Below, in pieces: positions 28,686 to 38,012 of a stretch of 64,000 bases of DNA. The notes beneath the pieces are model-generated. The model was not told the origin of the DNA, did not search any database, and saw only the letters and a program-made list of their open reading frames with translations. Source of the DNA: an archaeon (GTDB lineage Archaea; Thermoproteota; Nitrososphaeria; Nitrososphaerales; Gagatemarchaeaceae); the NCBI GenBank assembly GCA_021796515.1, contig JAKACC010000001.1, forward strand, positions 1 to 64,000, read 5' to 3'. Positions within the stretch are counted from its first letter, which is position 1; each line of letters opens with the position of its first letter. Both the position numbers and the translations under genes were made by a program.

Positions 28686-30443
28686 TCATCCGCCGACCCG
28701 CTTGACCTGCCCCTGATACATCTCCACGATCTCATCTACGGTGGTCGCGTCCTCGGGGGCCTTGTCGTCCCTGTTCTTCCCTGTGTACTTGGGGAACCTG
28801 AGCGAGATCCCGGCCCCCGGCCTGATCCTTCCCATTGCCGCGGTGTGGACGGGAGAGAGGGTGAGCTCCGCCGCGATCACCTCTATCACCAGGTGTGGCC
28901 TGAACCAGACGTCCGGGACCATGTTCGACTCGACCCCCGGGGGCTTGACGCGGCTTTCGTAAGGGTCCAAAAGCCGAGGGAGCATCTCCAGGTCCTGGTC
29001 GGAGAACCCGGTCCCCACCTTGGCGAGGCTCGTGAAGACCCTCCGCTTGGAGTCGTAGGCGGCGAGCAGGTACGTGCCGAAGGTCCCTGCCCTCCTCCCC
29101 CTCCCGTGGAAGCCGCCGATCACCACCAGGTCGATGGCGTCCGTCAGCTCGCTCCTGTACTCGCGCTTGAGCTTGATCCAGGCGAACTCCCTGGCGCCGG
29201 CCCTGTAGGGGGAGTCGGGGTCTTTCACCACCAGCCCCTCGCACCCGTCAGTTATCGCGTCCTCCATGAACTTCTCCATCTCTCCCGGGCTGGAGGTGGA
29301 GATCTTCGGGACGGCCCGGGTCCGTTCCGTCTGCTCCACCACCTGCTCGAGCTTCCTCCTCCTGGCGGTGTAGGGTCTCCCCGTCAGGTCTGACGTCCCG
29401 GCAAGCAGGATGTCGAAGAAGTTCAACGCCACCGGGTAGTCTGAGATCGCCTGCTCGACGCCGTATTTCCTCCTCCTGTGCATCAGCTCCTGGAAGGGGA
29501 GGTATTCGCCTGTGTCCTGGTTTATGGCGACCACTTCGGCCTCGAGGATGGCACGTCTGGCCCGCACGTGCTCGTTGACGAGGTCAGCTGCGTCCGGGTA
29601 GTGAGAGGTGACAACCTCGAGCCGCCTGGAGAAGAGGGCCACCTCGGCCCCCTCCTTGTGGATCTGGAGCCGCTCCCCGTCGAGCTTGTACTCCGCCGCC
29701 ACGGTCCTCCCTCCCATCTTTTCGACTATGGCCTCGGCCGACGAGAGCCTCTCAGCCAGCATCGGCCTTATGGGGACCCCGACCTCCGCCGACACCCCCT
29801 CGAGCCCCTTCAGCCCCTTGGCTGCGGCGCTCGCAACGATGAAGCCCAGGTCAGGGTGGACGTTGTACGCGTGCTCGATGAGACCCCGGGCCCCCTTCCC
29901 TCCCAGGAACGCCAGCGCCGACGCGTCGAGGACGGTGTAGTCGGCGACGCCGAGCCTGAGCTCCCCCGTGACCGTCCGCATGATGAACTTCGCCTCGAGG
30001 GGCGAAGCGTCGTTGAGGAGGGAGGCCAACTCCCTCAGCTTCGTCTCCATCGACCCGGAGCCACTCTGGCGGGCTATCCGCAGGAGCGTGTCGTAGACCC
30101 TCCGCAGGGTCAGCCCCTCGCTGAACAGCGTCCCCTGGTTCTTGCTCGTCATGAGCTCCTCGGCCGCGGTCCCGATGTCGCCGTGCTTGACATAGGCGGC
30201 GTAGACCTTGTCCTGGGAGAGGCCGGCCGCGTTGGCGAGCGCCCGGAGCGCAAGCTTCTCTGCCAGCCCCAGCTCGACCCCCTCATAGTCGGGGCGGAGC
30301 TTCCCCTGGGTCATGTAGGCCAGGGAGGCGAGCTCGTCTTCCGGGGTGGACTTTAGCAGGTCGGCGAGGACCCTGGTGATCTCGTTCCTCCCGGACATGG
30401 CCTCGAGCTCGGCGTACTTCGATGCGACCTCTGCGTAATCCAT
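28686..30443 (-). CDS. lig: ATP-dependent DNA ligase
   Basis: VAAEYKLDGERLQIHKEG (KxDGxR), EAEVVAIN, EGLVVKDPDSPYRAGAREFAWIKLKREY, SLRFPKYTGKNRDDKAPEDATT. Confidence 0.95.
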   Translation of the reverse strand: MDYAEVASKYAELEAMSGRNEITRVLADLLKSTPEDELASLAYMTQGKLRPDYEGVELGLAEKLALRALANAAGLSQDKVYAAYVKHGDIGTAAEELMTSKNQGTLFSEGLTLRRVYDTLLRIARQSGSGSMETKLRELASLLNDASPLEAKFIMRTVTGELRLGVADYTVLDASALAFLGGKGARGLIEHAYNVHPDLGFIVASAAAKGLKGLEGVSAEVGVPIRPMLAERLSSAEAIVEKMGGRTVAAEYKLDGERLQIHKEGAEVALFSRRLEVVTSHYPDAADLVNEHVRARRAILEAEVVAINQDTGEYLPFQELMHRRRKYGVEQAISDYPVALNFFDILLAGTSDLTGRPYTARRRKLEQVVEQTERTRAVPKISTSSPGEMEKFMEDAITDGCEGLVVKDPDSPYRAGAREFAWIKLKREYRSELTDAIDLVVIGGFHGRGRRAGTFGTYLLAAYDSKRRVFTSLAKVGTGFSDQDLEMLPRLLDPYESRVKPPGVESNMVPDVWFRPHLVIEVIAAELTLSPVHTAAMGRIRPGAGISLRFPKYTGKNRDDKAPEDATTVDEIVEMYQGQVKRVGG

Positions 30444-30575
30444 TCGCACGGCGTGCCGCCCCCCGTGCCTATCTTCCTATCGGTGGAGCAGCTGGCCCGG
30501 GCGTGGAGGGTCTCGGTTCTCCCGGTCGCCGGGAAAGGCTTAATTGCGATTGAAAGGGGTCTTCTTCAGATAAAC

Positions 30576-30914
30576 ATGGGCGGAGTGAAGAAGAAGTCCC
30601 TGGCCTCGATGGAGAAGTCGCAGGACTCCGAAGAGACGCCGCAGGGAGACGCCGCCCAGACCAAGGGGAAGAAGACGAAGGAGAAGTCGGGGCCTCAGCA
30701 GAGGAAGCAGCTCTCATTCCTCCCTGCGAAGCTGAGCGACGCAGACCTCCTGAAGACGTTGACGCCCCTGAAAGCGATCACGATCTACTCGGTGTCGAGG
30801 GCCCTGGGGGTGAATGCATCCGTAGCTTCCGGCGTGATAAAGGGGCTCGAGGCCAAGGGCTCCCTGAAGAGGAGAGGCGGGTTCAGCGGCCACGGCGTCT
30901 GGTCGACTAAGTAG
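30576..30914 (+). CDS. rps25e: 30S ribosomal protein S25e
   Basis: MGGVKKKSLASMEK...LKAITIYSVSRALGVNASVASGVIKGLEAKGSLKRRGGFSGHGVW. Confidence 0.85.
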   Translation: MGGVKKKSLASMEKSQDSEETPQGDAAQTKGKKTKEKSGPQQRKQLSFLPAKLSDADLLKTLTPLKAITIYSVSRALGVNASVASGVIKGLEAKGSLKRRGGFSGHGVWSTK

Positions 30915-31323
30915 CTTCGTCTTTCTTTGCGGCGACGGACACTTTCAACACGTCTCCCGATCTGACCGAGTCGAACCTTTCCAGCCCTGACTCCATCTTC
31001 CCGAGCGGGTTCAGAGGCCGGTCGCTCCTAGCGGCCCCCAGGAAGATGCAGATGAGCCCACCGGACGGGAGGAATGCGACGTCCCCCCTGGTGAACTGGC
31101 TCCGGGGCTTTTCAACCCCGACCTGGAGCTGGGAGAACAGGCAGACCATCGGCGGCTGGACGGACGCCCTGCTGGCCAGAGGGAGGGCGCGGAGGACGGC
31201 GTTCACGGTAAGAGGGGCGAGGTGACGATAGAGCGAGATGGTCCCTTCGTCCTTCCCTCCGACGGAGACGACGCACTCGATCTTGGACACCGAGCCTGCC
31301 GCCGCTGGGGTCTCCGAAGTCAT
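30907..31323 (-). CDS. Cyclophilin-like fold protein (TM1367-like/DUF369-type)
   Basis: LYRHLAPLTVNAVLRALPLASRA...GDVAFLPSGGLICIFLG. Confidence 0.6.
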   Translation of the reverse strand: MTSETPAAAGSVSKIECVVSVGGKDEGTISLYRHLAPLTVNAVLRALPLASRASVQPPMVCLFSQLQVGVEKPRSQFTRGDVAFLPSGGLICIFLGAARSDRPLNPLGKMESGLERFDSVRSGDVLKVSVAAKKDEAT

Positions 31324-31452
31324 CTGGGGAGCCCCGTCCGGCGGTCTTAATCTGTTTTGAGCCGGGGCGAAGGTCTGGCCGGAGAGGTTCCGAACATTCT
31401 CAGGAAAGACTTATGTTCCGACGCGGTAGGGCGACACCAACTCCTGGTCCCC

Positions 31453-31740
31453 TTGCCCCCAACTAAGACCGTCAGGAAGTCGAAACAGCCGTCCCTTGCG
31501 GATTTCGAGATCAAGATAGGGCCGCCGAAGCTCACCCGTTTCGAAAAGGCACGGATAGTGGGCGCTAGGTCCCTTCAGCTCGCCATGGGCGCCCCGGCGT
31601 TCATATCGCTAGAAGGGGCATACAAGGGGCCGATAGCGACCGCGATGGTCGAGCTTGAGGCCGACGCGCTCCCCATCTCCATCCGAAGGTCGCTCCCCAA
31701 CGGCTTTACCCAGGACATCCCCATCAAGGCGTTCGCGTAG
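31453..31740 (+). CDS. rpoK: DNA-directed RNA polymerase subunit K (Rpo6)
   Basis: PPKLTRFEKARIVGARSLQLAMGAPAFI...PISIRRSLPNG. TTG start chosen. Confidence 0.92.
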   Translation: MPPTKTVRKSKQPSLADFEIKIGPPKLTRFEKARIVGARSLQLAMGAPAFISLEGAYKGPIATAMVELEADALPISIRRSLPNGFTQDIPIKAFA

Positions 31741-31751
31741 CGGAGGGCGAA

Positions 31752-32669
31752 ATGGTGCCCCGCAGAGCCGTCTTCGTGACGGAGCAGCTCCCTCCCGCAG
31801 CCAGGGACGTCCTGAAGGGGTACGACCTCTTCGAAGGCGAAGCGGACGACGCGTCGCTCGCTAGGTGCGAGGCGCTGATCTGCTGGCCGCACAGGGTGAA
31901 GCCGGAGCTCATCAGGAAGATGACCGGCCTGAAAATGATCCAAGCGATGTCAGCCGGGGTGGACAGCTTCGATTTCGCGTCCCTCCCTCCCGGGGCGGCC
32001 GTCTACTCCAACGCCGGCGCTTTCACTGAGCCGGTAGGAGAGCATGCCTGGGGGATCCTCCTGGGGGTGGCGAAGGGGGTGCACCTCCGCAACCAGAGGT
32101 CCACGCCCCGGAAGCTGCGCGGGAAGACCCTCCTGGTGGTGGGGGCGGGAGCCATCGGGTCAGAGGTCGCCAGGCTGTCGAAGTCCCTGCGGATGAGGAC
32201 GGTCGGGGTCTCCAGGTCCTTCCGGGACCCTGGCGCTTTCGACGAAAGGGCGCCGCTCTCGTCGCTGCCAGAGAAGCTAGGGGAGGCGGACGCCGTGGTG
32301 ATGGCCCTCCCTCTCACCAGGGAGACGCGCGGGCTCATGACCTACGACCTCCTTTCGAGGACGAAGGAAAGCGTCATCCTGGTCAACGTCGGGCGAGGAG
32401 AGAGCATCCAGGAGGAGGGGCTCCTCCGCTGGCTGAAGGAGAGGCCGGAAAGCAGGTTCGCTACCGACGTCTTCTGGGACATGGGAGGGCGGGAGTCATT
32501 CGACACGCCCGCATGGGGGCTCCCCAACTTCGCAGGGACCCTGCACGTCTCAGGGGTCCCCCTCGGGGACGACCTGACGGCGGTGAGGGTGGCGGCCGCC
32601 ACCAACGTGAAGGGCTTCTTCGAGACGGGTAAGGCGGCCAACCGGGCAGACCCGGCGGAATACCTCTGA
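31752..32669 (+). CDS. D-2-hydroxyacid dehydrogenase, NAD-binding
   Basis: GKTLLVVGAGAIGSEVARLSKSL, MIQAMSAGVDSFD, VILVNVGRGESIQEEGLLRWL. Confidence 0.88.
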   Translation: MVPRRAVFVTEQLPPAARDVLKGYDLFEGEADDASLARCEALICWPHRVKPELIRKMTGLKMIQAMSAGVDSFDFASLPPGAAVYSNAGAFTEPVGEHAWGILLGVAKGVHLRNQRSTPRKLRGKTLLVVGAGAIGSEVARLSKSLRMRTVGVSRSFRDPGAFDERAPLSSLPEKLGEADAVVMALPLTRETRGLMTYDLLSRTKESVILVNVGRGESIQEEGLLRWLKERPESRFATDVFWDMGGRESFDTPAWGLPNFAGTLHVSGVPLGDDLTAVRVAAATNVKGFFETGKAANRADPAEYL

Positions 32670-32803
32670 CGGCTGCCATACCTCCATCCCGGACGACCGC
32701 CTAGGGGACACCTGGACCGTCATTGGGGCGGACGGACCCCATGAGACATCTAGGCAGTGGTTAAATACGCGGTGGCGGGCCCGTGCCGAACAAGGTCAGC
32801 CAT

Positions 32804-33193
32804 ATGCCAAAAAAGAAATCCGACACGAACGCGTCAGAGGGACACAAGGCCACTGAACAGGCCGCAGCGCCAGCAGCGCCAGCACCTGCAGCACCGGCAC
32901 ATCAACACACGCCAGCCCAGAGGACCGCACCGTTGAACCACATCTTCGTGGGGCAGAAGCCTGTGATGAACTACGCCATGAGCGCACTCATCCAGCTCGC
33001 TTCGGCAGGAGAGGTGACGGTGAAGGCCAGAGGGATGGCGATCAGCAGGGCAGTCGATGTGGCAGAAATCGTCACCAAGAGGCTGGGCAACGGCCAGTTC
33101 AAAGTCAAGGACATCGGCATAAGCACCGAAGTCGTTGGCGAAGGCGCCGAAACAAGGAACATCTCCTCGATCGAAATAGTCGTCGGCAAGTAA
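32804..33193 (+). CDS. albA: DNA/RNA-binding protein Alba with Ala/Pro-rich N-terminal extension
   Basis: NHIFVGQKPVMNYAMSALIQLASAGEVTVKARGMAISRAVDVAEIVTKR preceded by about 45 aa of low complexity. Confidence 0.93.
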   Translation: MPKKKSDTNASEGHKATEQAAAPAAPAPAAPAHQHTPAQRTAPLNHIFVGQKPVMNYAMSALIQLASAGEVTVKARGMAISRAVDVAEIVTKRLGNGQFKVKDIGISTEVVGEGAETRNISSIEIVVGK

Positions 33194-33232
33194 CCAGAGC
33201 AACCCATCCAATACCGGTTTGGTAAGGAGAGG

Positions 33233-33520
33233 TCAGCGGAGGCTCCGGCTGTCCGCTGATAGTCTGGCGAGCAGGGCGAGCTTGTCTGCCCGCCCCAGCT
33301 TCTTTATCTCTGCTTCCCGCTTCAGCGCCCTCCCCCGGCTCGTCGCAGGCTCGAAGAAGGCGAGCCTGACCGGTCTCCGCCCGCGGGTGTACTTCGCCCC
33401 TCGCCCCGAATTATGCTCCTCGACCCTCCTCGCCAGGTCGGTGGTGACCCCCGTGTACAGAGTCCCGTCCGCGCACCTGACCACGTAGACGTAGTACGGA
33501 GCCACGCGCACCCCTGCCAA
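33233..33520 (-). CDS. GIY-YIG nuclease domain protein (UPF0213-like)
   Basis: YYVYVVRCADGTLYTGVTTDLARRVEEHNSGRGAKYTRGRRPVRLAFFE. Confidence 0.9.
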   Translation of the reverse strand: MAGVRVAPYYVYVVRCADGTLYTGVTTDLARRVEEHNSGRGAKYTRGRRPVRLAFFEPATSRGRALKREAEIKKLGRADKLALLARLSADSRSLR

Positions 33521-33550
33521 GACGGCGACTATAGGCAGTCGCGATGCTAA

Positions 33551-33733
33551 CTACGGTTTAATGCGAGCGCACGCGTGAAACGAGACCATGACGCCGCTGG
33601 AAGGCGGAAAGACGGCCGCATGATGCCTATGGACCCTCCTCCCCATGTGCGCCACGGAGCCGGCGGCGAGCTGTCTGTTTCTGAGCAACGAAGCTGAACG
33701 CGCGATCTTCGTGGAGACTCCCTCAGCGTCCAC
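33551..33733 (-). CDS. Small hypothetical protein
   Basis: 60 aa: VDAEGVSTKIARSASLLRNRQLAAGSVAHMGRRVHRHHAAVFPPSSGVMVSFHACARIKP. Looks protein-like, with an A/T-rich putative promoter upstream; no known domain recognised. Confidence 0.45.
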   Translation of the reverse strand: MDAEGVSTKIARSASLLRNRQLAAGSVAHMGRRVHRHHAAVFPPSSGVMVSFHACARIKP

Positions 33734-33770
33734 GCCGAGCCAGTCGGAGCTCTGGTGAGCGCGCCGATTA

Positions 33771-33840
33771 ATTTTTTGCGCGCGTGTCGCAATATTTCTC
33801 GCTCGCCGGGGATAAAGTTATAAGAGAAAATTCTTGGCCG
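33771..33840. promoter_or_regulatory. A/T-rich divergent promoter region between the small ORF and lysA
   Basis: ATTAATTTTTT and GGATAAAGTTATAAGAGAAAATT, conspicuously A/T-rich against the background. Confidence 0.4.
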
Positions 33841-33855
33841 TCGCGTAACAAAAAG

Positions 33856-35175
33856 TTGGTCGACACTCGCACGCAGTCCGTCTCGCGGTCGGGCGTTGCG
33901 GCGCCGAGGTTTGCTGACGGGGATCTATACAGCCTAGCGGAGAAGCACGGGACTCCGTACTTCCTGATAGACGAAGCGACCCTGAGGAGGAAGGTCTCCG
34001 AGATGGAACAAGGCTTCAGCGAATACAAGGGGGTGTTCAGGGTCGCGTACTCGGTGAAAGCGAACTTCAACCCCTCGGTGATAAGGACGTTCGCGAGCGA
34101 GGGGATACTCTTCGACCTCACCGCCCCCAGCGAAGTCGTCTTCGTGCAGAAGGCCGGAGGCTCGGCCGAGAACGTGATGTACACCAGCATCACCGAGACC
34201 AAAGCGGAGTACGAGCAGGTGCTGAAGATGGGGGTGAGGAAGATCGTGGTGGCGAGCCACACCGGTTACCTGAACCTGGCCGAGGCGGCCTCCAAGCTCA
34301 ACGTGACGGTCAACGCGATGATCAGGGTGAACCCCGAGGTGCACGTGCACGCCGAGCTCCACGGGTCCATGGGGCACGGGAAGTTCGGGCTCCAGTTCAA
34401 CGGAGGGAGCCAGGACAGCGCCCTGGTCGTCCTGAAGAAGGTCCTCGGGACGCCTCTGCTGAGGTTCGAGGGGTTCCACTTCCACCTGGGGAGCCAGATC
34501 GACGATCCGTCCTGCTACGCAGAGGCGATAGAGAAGCTCGAGGCGTTCATACTGGGCGCCAGAAGGCAGCTCGGAGAGTTCAGGGTCAACACCATCGATA
34601 TCGGGGGAGGCGTTCCGGTCCCCTACGGCAGGAAGGTGCCGACCCCCAAGGACCTCGGAGACAAGATAGTCGGGCAGCTCAACAGCCTTGTGGAGAGCAT
34701 CGGGGACAGGTTCATGCTTGTCGCGGAGAGCGGGAGGTTCCTCACGGCCGAGTCGACCGTCCTGGTGACGCGCGTGGTGAACATGAAGAGGTTCGGAGAG
34801 ACGAAATACATCTACGTCGACGCGGGCTACAACGTCCTCCTCGACTCTGCGCTGCTCAAACACGAGTACCCGGTGGACGTCGTCCCCGGAGGCAAACCCT
34901 CTCCGCAGAAGGTCGCCCTGGTCGGGAGGCTCTGCGACCCGCTCGACGTCTTCCCAATCTCCAGCAGGTCGAAGCTCGGAGGAGCGGAGCTCGGGAAGCT
35001 GGTCGTCTTCCGTGAAGTCGGAGCGTACTCTCTGGTCATGAACATGCCGTTCCACAGCCAGCCGAGGCCCCCGGTCCTGATGCGAGGGAGCCAGGGGAGC
35101 TACTCGGTTGTCAGGAAGGGCCAGGACGTCGAGCGGCTCTTCGCCGACGAGGGCGGAGACTGCCTCTCGAACTGA
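33856..35175 (+). CDS. lysA: PLP-dependent diaminopimelate (or related amino acid) decarboxylase
   Basis: YFLIDEATLRRKV, RVAYSVKANFNPSVIRTFASEG, FHFHLGSQIDDPSCYAEAI, IDIGGGVPVPYG, LCDPLDVF. TTG start at 33856 preferred because the TATA-like element follows the GTG at 33784. Confidence 0.85.
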   Translation: MVDTRTQSVSRSGVAAPRFADGDLYSLAEKHGTPYFLIDEATLRRKVSEMEQGFSEYKGVFRVAYSVKANFNPSVIRTFASEGILFDLTAPSEVVFVQKAGGSAENVMYTSITETKAEYEQVLKMGVRKIVVASHTGYLNLAEAASKLNVTVNAMIRVNPEVHVHAELHGSMGHGKFGLQFNGGSQDSALVVLKKVLGTPLLRFEGFHFHLGSQIDDPSCYAEAIEKLEAFILGARRQLGEFRVNTIDIGGGVPVPYGRKVPTPKDLGDKIVGQLNSLVESIGDRFMLVAESGRFLTAESTVLVTRVVNMKRFGETKYIYVDAGYNVLLDSALLKHEYPVDVVPGGKPSPQKVALVGRLCDPLDVFPISSRSKLGGAELGKLVVFREVGAYSLVMNMPFHSQPRPPVLMRGSQGSYSVVRKGQDVERLFADEGGDCLSN

Positions 35176-35258
35176 GCGCCTAGCCACCGGCCCAGGAAGG
35201 GGCGCCCCTCTTGCGTCGGGCGAACTGAAATATCCGCCGCCCGGGGGCTGCGGCAGAA

Positions 35259-35825
35259 GTGACACTCGAAGTCATAGTCGGGCCGATGTTTTCAGGTAAG
35301 ACCTCCGAGCTGATCAGGCTGGTCGAGCGCGAGATCTATGCCAAGAAGAGGGGGGCGATATTCAAGGTCGACTTCGACAGGCGGTACGGCGAGAAGGAGG
35401 TCGTCACCCACAACGGGCTGAGGTACGAGGCCTATTCGATACCGTCTTCAGACGAAGGGGTGAAGAAGATCGAAGAGGCCGCAGAGTCCAACGGCCTCGA
35501 CGCCATAGGGGTCGACGAAGTGAACTTCTTCCCGGAAGCGATAGTGAAGGTCCTCGACACCCTTGCCGACCGGAGGAAGGTGATCGCGTGCGGGCTGAAC
35601 CTGGACTTCCGGGCGGAGCCGTTCCGGACCACCACGGAGCTGGCGGCCAGGGCCGACCGGGTGAGGTACCTCAGCGCCGTCTGCGTGGTCTGCGGGCAGG
35701 AGGCCACCAGGACGCAGAGGCTGGTGGGCGGGAAGCCTGCCCCCAGGGACTCCCCGGTCATCGCGGTCGGCGGGAAGGAGATGTACGAGCCCAGATGCAG
35801 GAAGTGCTACGCCCCCCCGACGTGA
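35259..35825 (+). CDS. tdk: Thymidine kinase
   Basis: VIVGPMFSGKTSELIRLVER, GVDEVNFF, GLNLDFRAEPF, CVVCGQEATRTQRL...CRKCY. Confidence 0.95.
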   Translation: MTLEVIVGPMFSGKTSELIRLVEREIYAKKRGAIFKVDFDRRYGEKEVVTHNGLRYEAYSIPSSDEGVKKIEEAAESNGLDAIGVDEVNFFPEAIVKVLDTLADRRKVIACGLNLDFRAEPFRTTTELAARADRVRYLSAVCVVCGQEATRTQRLVGGKPAPRDSPVIAVGGKEMYEPRCRKCYAPPT

Positions 35826-35880
35826 CCGGCCGTCAGAACTGTTGATAACACCCGCGGCGGGGTCCGTGAGGGCGTAGCTC

Positions 35881-36651
35881 TTGGCGCACCAGCCCACTGA
35901 CAAGGAGGGGAGGCCGTACCACGTCAGGTTGTCGAAAGCAGACGTCGGAAGGGTGGCCCTCCTCCCGGGAGACCCGGGGCGGGTCCCGCTCATCGCGCAG
36001 CGCCTCGACGGCGCGAGGGAGCTCAACGCCAACAGGGAGTACGTGGCTTACGGCGGGAAGACAGGGGGTGAGAAGGTGCTCGTCATGAGCACAGGGATCG
36101 GCGGACCCTCGACAGCCATAGCCGTCGAAGAGCTGGCGCGGCTTGGGGTCGAGGTGATGATAAGGGTCGGCACCTGCGGCGCCATCCAGCCTTCCCTGAA
36201 GCTGGGGTCGCTGGTCATCGCGGACTCCGCCGTCAGGATGGACGGCACCAGCCGCCAGTACGTCATGGAAGGTTATCCTGCGGCGGCCACGCCGGGGGTG
36301 GTCCTGGCGCTGGCGGAAGCTGCCGCCTCGCTCGGCAAGGATGCCGCGGTGGGGGTCGCTGCCTCTACCGACTCGTTCTACGTCGGCCAGGGGAGAGAGG
36401 GTTTCGGCGGATACCTCCCCCCCGACAAAGCCCGGATAGTGGAAGACCTCCGGGCGGCGAAGGTCCTCTGCTTCGAGATGGAGGCGTCTACGCTGTTCAC
36501 TCTGGGGAGGCTTTTCGGACTGAAGACGGGGGCCGTCTTCGCGGTGGTAGCGAACCGCGCGACAGACGAGCTCGGCCACGGCGTCGGGGTGGACGACGCG
36601 ATAGAGGTGGCGCTCGCCGGGGTCAGGGGCCTGAAGAAGCGCTCGATCTAG
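35881..36651 (+). CDS. udp: Uridine phosphorylase (nucleoside phosphorylase family)
   Basis: VALLPGDPGRVPLIAQRLDGA, STGIGGPSTAIAVEELARLGVEVMIRVGTCGAIQ, FEMEASTLFTLGRLFG. Confidence 0.9.
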   Translation: MAHQPTDKEGRPYHVRLSKADVGRVALLPGDPGRVPLIAQRLDGARELNANREYVAYGGKTGGEKVLVMSTGIGGPSTAIAVEELARLGVEVMIRVGTCGAIQPSLKLGSLVIADSAVRMDGTSRQYVMEGYPAAATPGVVLALAEAAASLGKDAAVGVAASTDSFYVGQGREGFGGYLPPDKARIVEDLRAAKVLCFEMEASTLFTLGRLFGLKTGAVFAVVANRATDELGHGVGVDDAIEVALAGVRGLKKRSI

Positions 36652-37868
36652 GGGGCCAGGACGGCACCGAGCACGTCCCGACCCATCATGTGGCCGAGGG
36701 AGCCGCGCTTGGCGTCGGCTTCCGTGAACCTCCTTCCGTCCCCTTTCTCTGAGGTCACGAGCAGCGGGAAGGGGTCGTCGGAGTGCATCTTGGTCGTGCA
36801 CGGGGTGCTGTGGTCGCAGGAGACCCCGAGGCGGAGGCCCTCGATCTTCCCTGCCGCGGAGAAGAAGTCCCGGTCGATCTCTTCGATGCACCTCTTCTTC
36901 CCCCGGGCGTCGCCGTCGTGGCCGAACTCGTCGGGCCCCTTGATGTGGACGTAGACCAGCCCCCCCTCGCGCGCCGCCGATGCGAACAGCGAGGCTTTCT
37001 CCCGCAGGTCGTGCCTGTCCTTTATGGGGACCATGCTCATCCCGAGGAGCTTCGCGATCCCCACCTCGGCCGGCATCTCCACCAGCGCGGTCCCCCTGCG
37101 CCCGTACTTCTCTTCGAAGGGCGGGAGGACAGGGACGTGGTCCCCGGCGTCGCGGAGGAGGACGCAGTTGGCCGGGAGCTTTCCCGCCTCCACCCTCTCG
37201 GCGTTGACCTCGCTCTTCTGAAGCGCCCTGGCCGCCTTGGCCGTGAACTCGTTGACCAGCCCGGCGGCCCTCACCGCGCCCGCGTCTCTCGTCTCCGGGA
37301 CGCTCTTCGCCACCCTGTCCGTCCCCTTGGTCTCCTTCGCGGCGCCGAACCCGCCGACCCTAGAGTACGCCGGGTCCGTGTTGGTGATCGTCGCCGAGAG
37401 GGGACGCCCGGCCCTGACCACGAGCACGCCGCGGTAAGACACGGTCGCCCTGAACTCGAACTCGGCGCCCGCGAGCGACACCCGACCGATGTCCTTGGCG
37501 AGGCGCTCCGCCTCGTCCTGGGTCAGGTCCCGCCCCGCCCTCCTGTCGACTATCACGTCTCCTCTCGCGGACGCCAGGTTCGCCCGCAGAGCCAGGTACC
37601 CGTCCTTCATCTCCATCCCGGAGCCCACCGCCTCCACCACGCCCCTCCCAGGGTACCCCGCGCCGAAAGAGTATCCGAGCATGCTGAAGACTGCGATGTC
37701 CGACTCGGGGGCTATCCCCCTCCCGACCGAAGTGACGGTCCCCAGCTTCGACCTCGAAGCTATCCTGTCGAGGTTGGGGGTGTACGCGCCCTGCAAGGGG
37801 GTGACGAAGTTCAGACCAGGGACGGGCCTGTCACCGCACCCGTCGAGGAGGACATACCCGGCCTTCAT
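36648..37868 (-). CDS. apgM: 2,3-bisphosphoglycerate-independent phosphoglycerate mutase, archaeal type
   Basis: MKAGYVLLDGCGDRPVPGLNFVTPLQGAYTPNLDRIAS...VHIKGPDEFGHDGD...CDHSTPCTTKMHSDDPFPLLV. Confidence 0.94.
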   Translation of the reverse strand: MKAGYVLLDGCGDRPVPGLNFVTPLQGAYTPNLDRIASRSKLGTVTSVGRGIAPESDIAVFSMLGYSFGAGYPGRGVVEAVGSGMEMKDGYLALRANLASARGDVIVDRRAGRDLTQDEAERLAKDIGRVSLAGAEFEFRATVSYRGVLVVRAGRPLSATITNTDPAYSRVGGFGAAKETKGTDRVAKSVPETRDAGAVRAAGLVNEFTAKAARALQKSEVNAERVEAGKLPANCVLLRDAGDHVPVLPPFEEKYGRRGTALVEMPAEVGIAKLLGMSMVPIKDRHDLREKASLFASAAREGGLVYVHIKGPDEFGHDGDARGKKRCIEEIDRDFFSAAGKIEGLRLGVSCDHSTPCTTKMHSDDPFPLLVTSEKGDGRRFTEADAKRGSLGHMMGRDVLGAVLAP

Positions 37869-38012
37869 GCTCGCGAGGCAGGGGCCCCCTGGTCCCCATT
37901 TGTTTCTTTTCCCGACTCGAGCCCCGGCGCCTCGGCTCGGAGGAGAGGGAGCAGGGGGCCCGCCCCGTCTGCCTCCAAAGGCTAATATCGTGTCAGGCGC
38001 GCAGGCGCGCCT

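Noticed and set aside
33934-35265. 443-aa minus-strand ORF opposite lysA
   Set aside because: Antisense shadow; lysA on + has full PLP-decarboxylase motifs.
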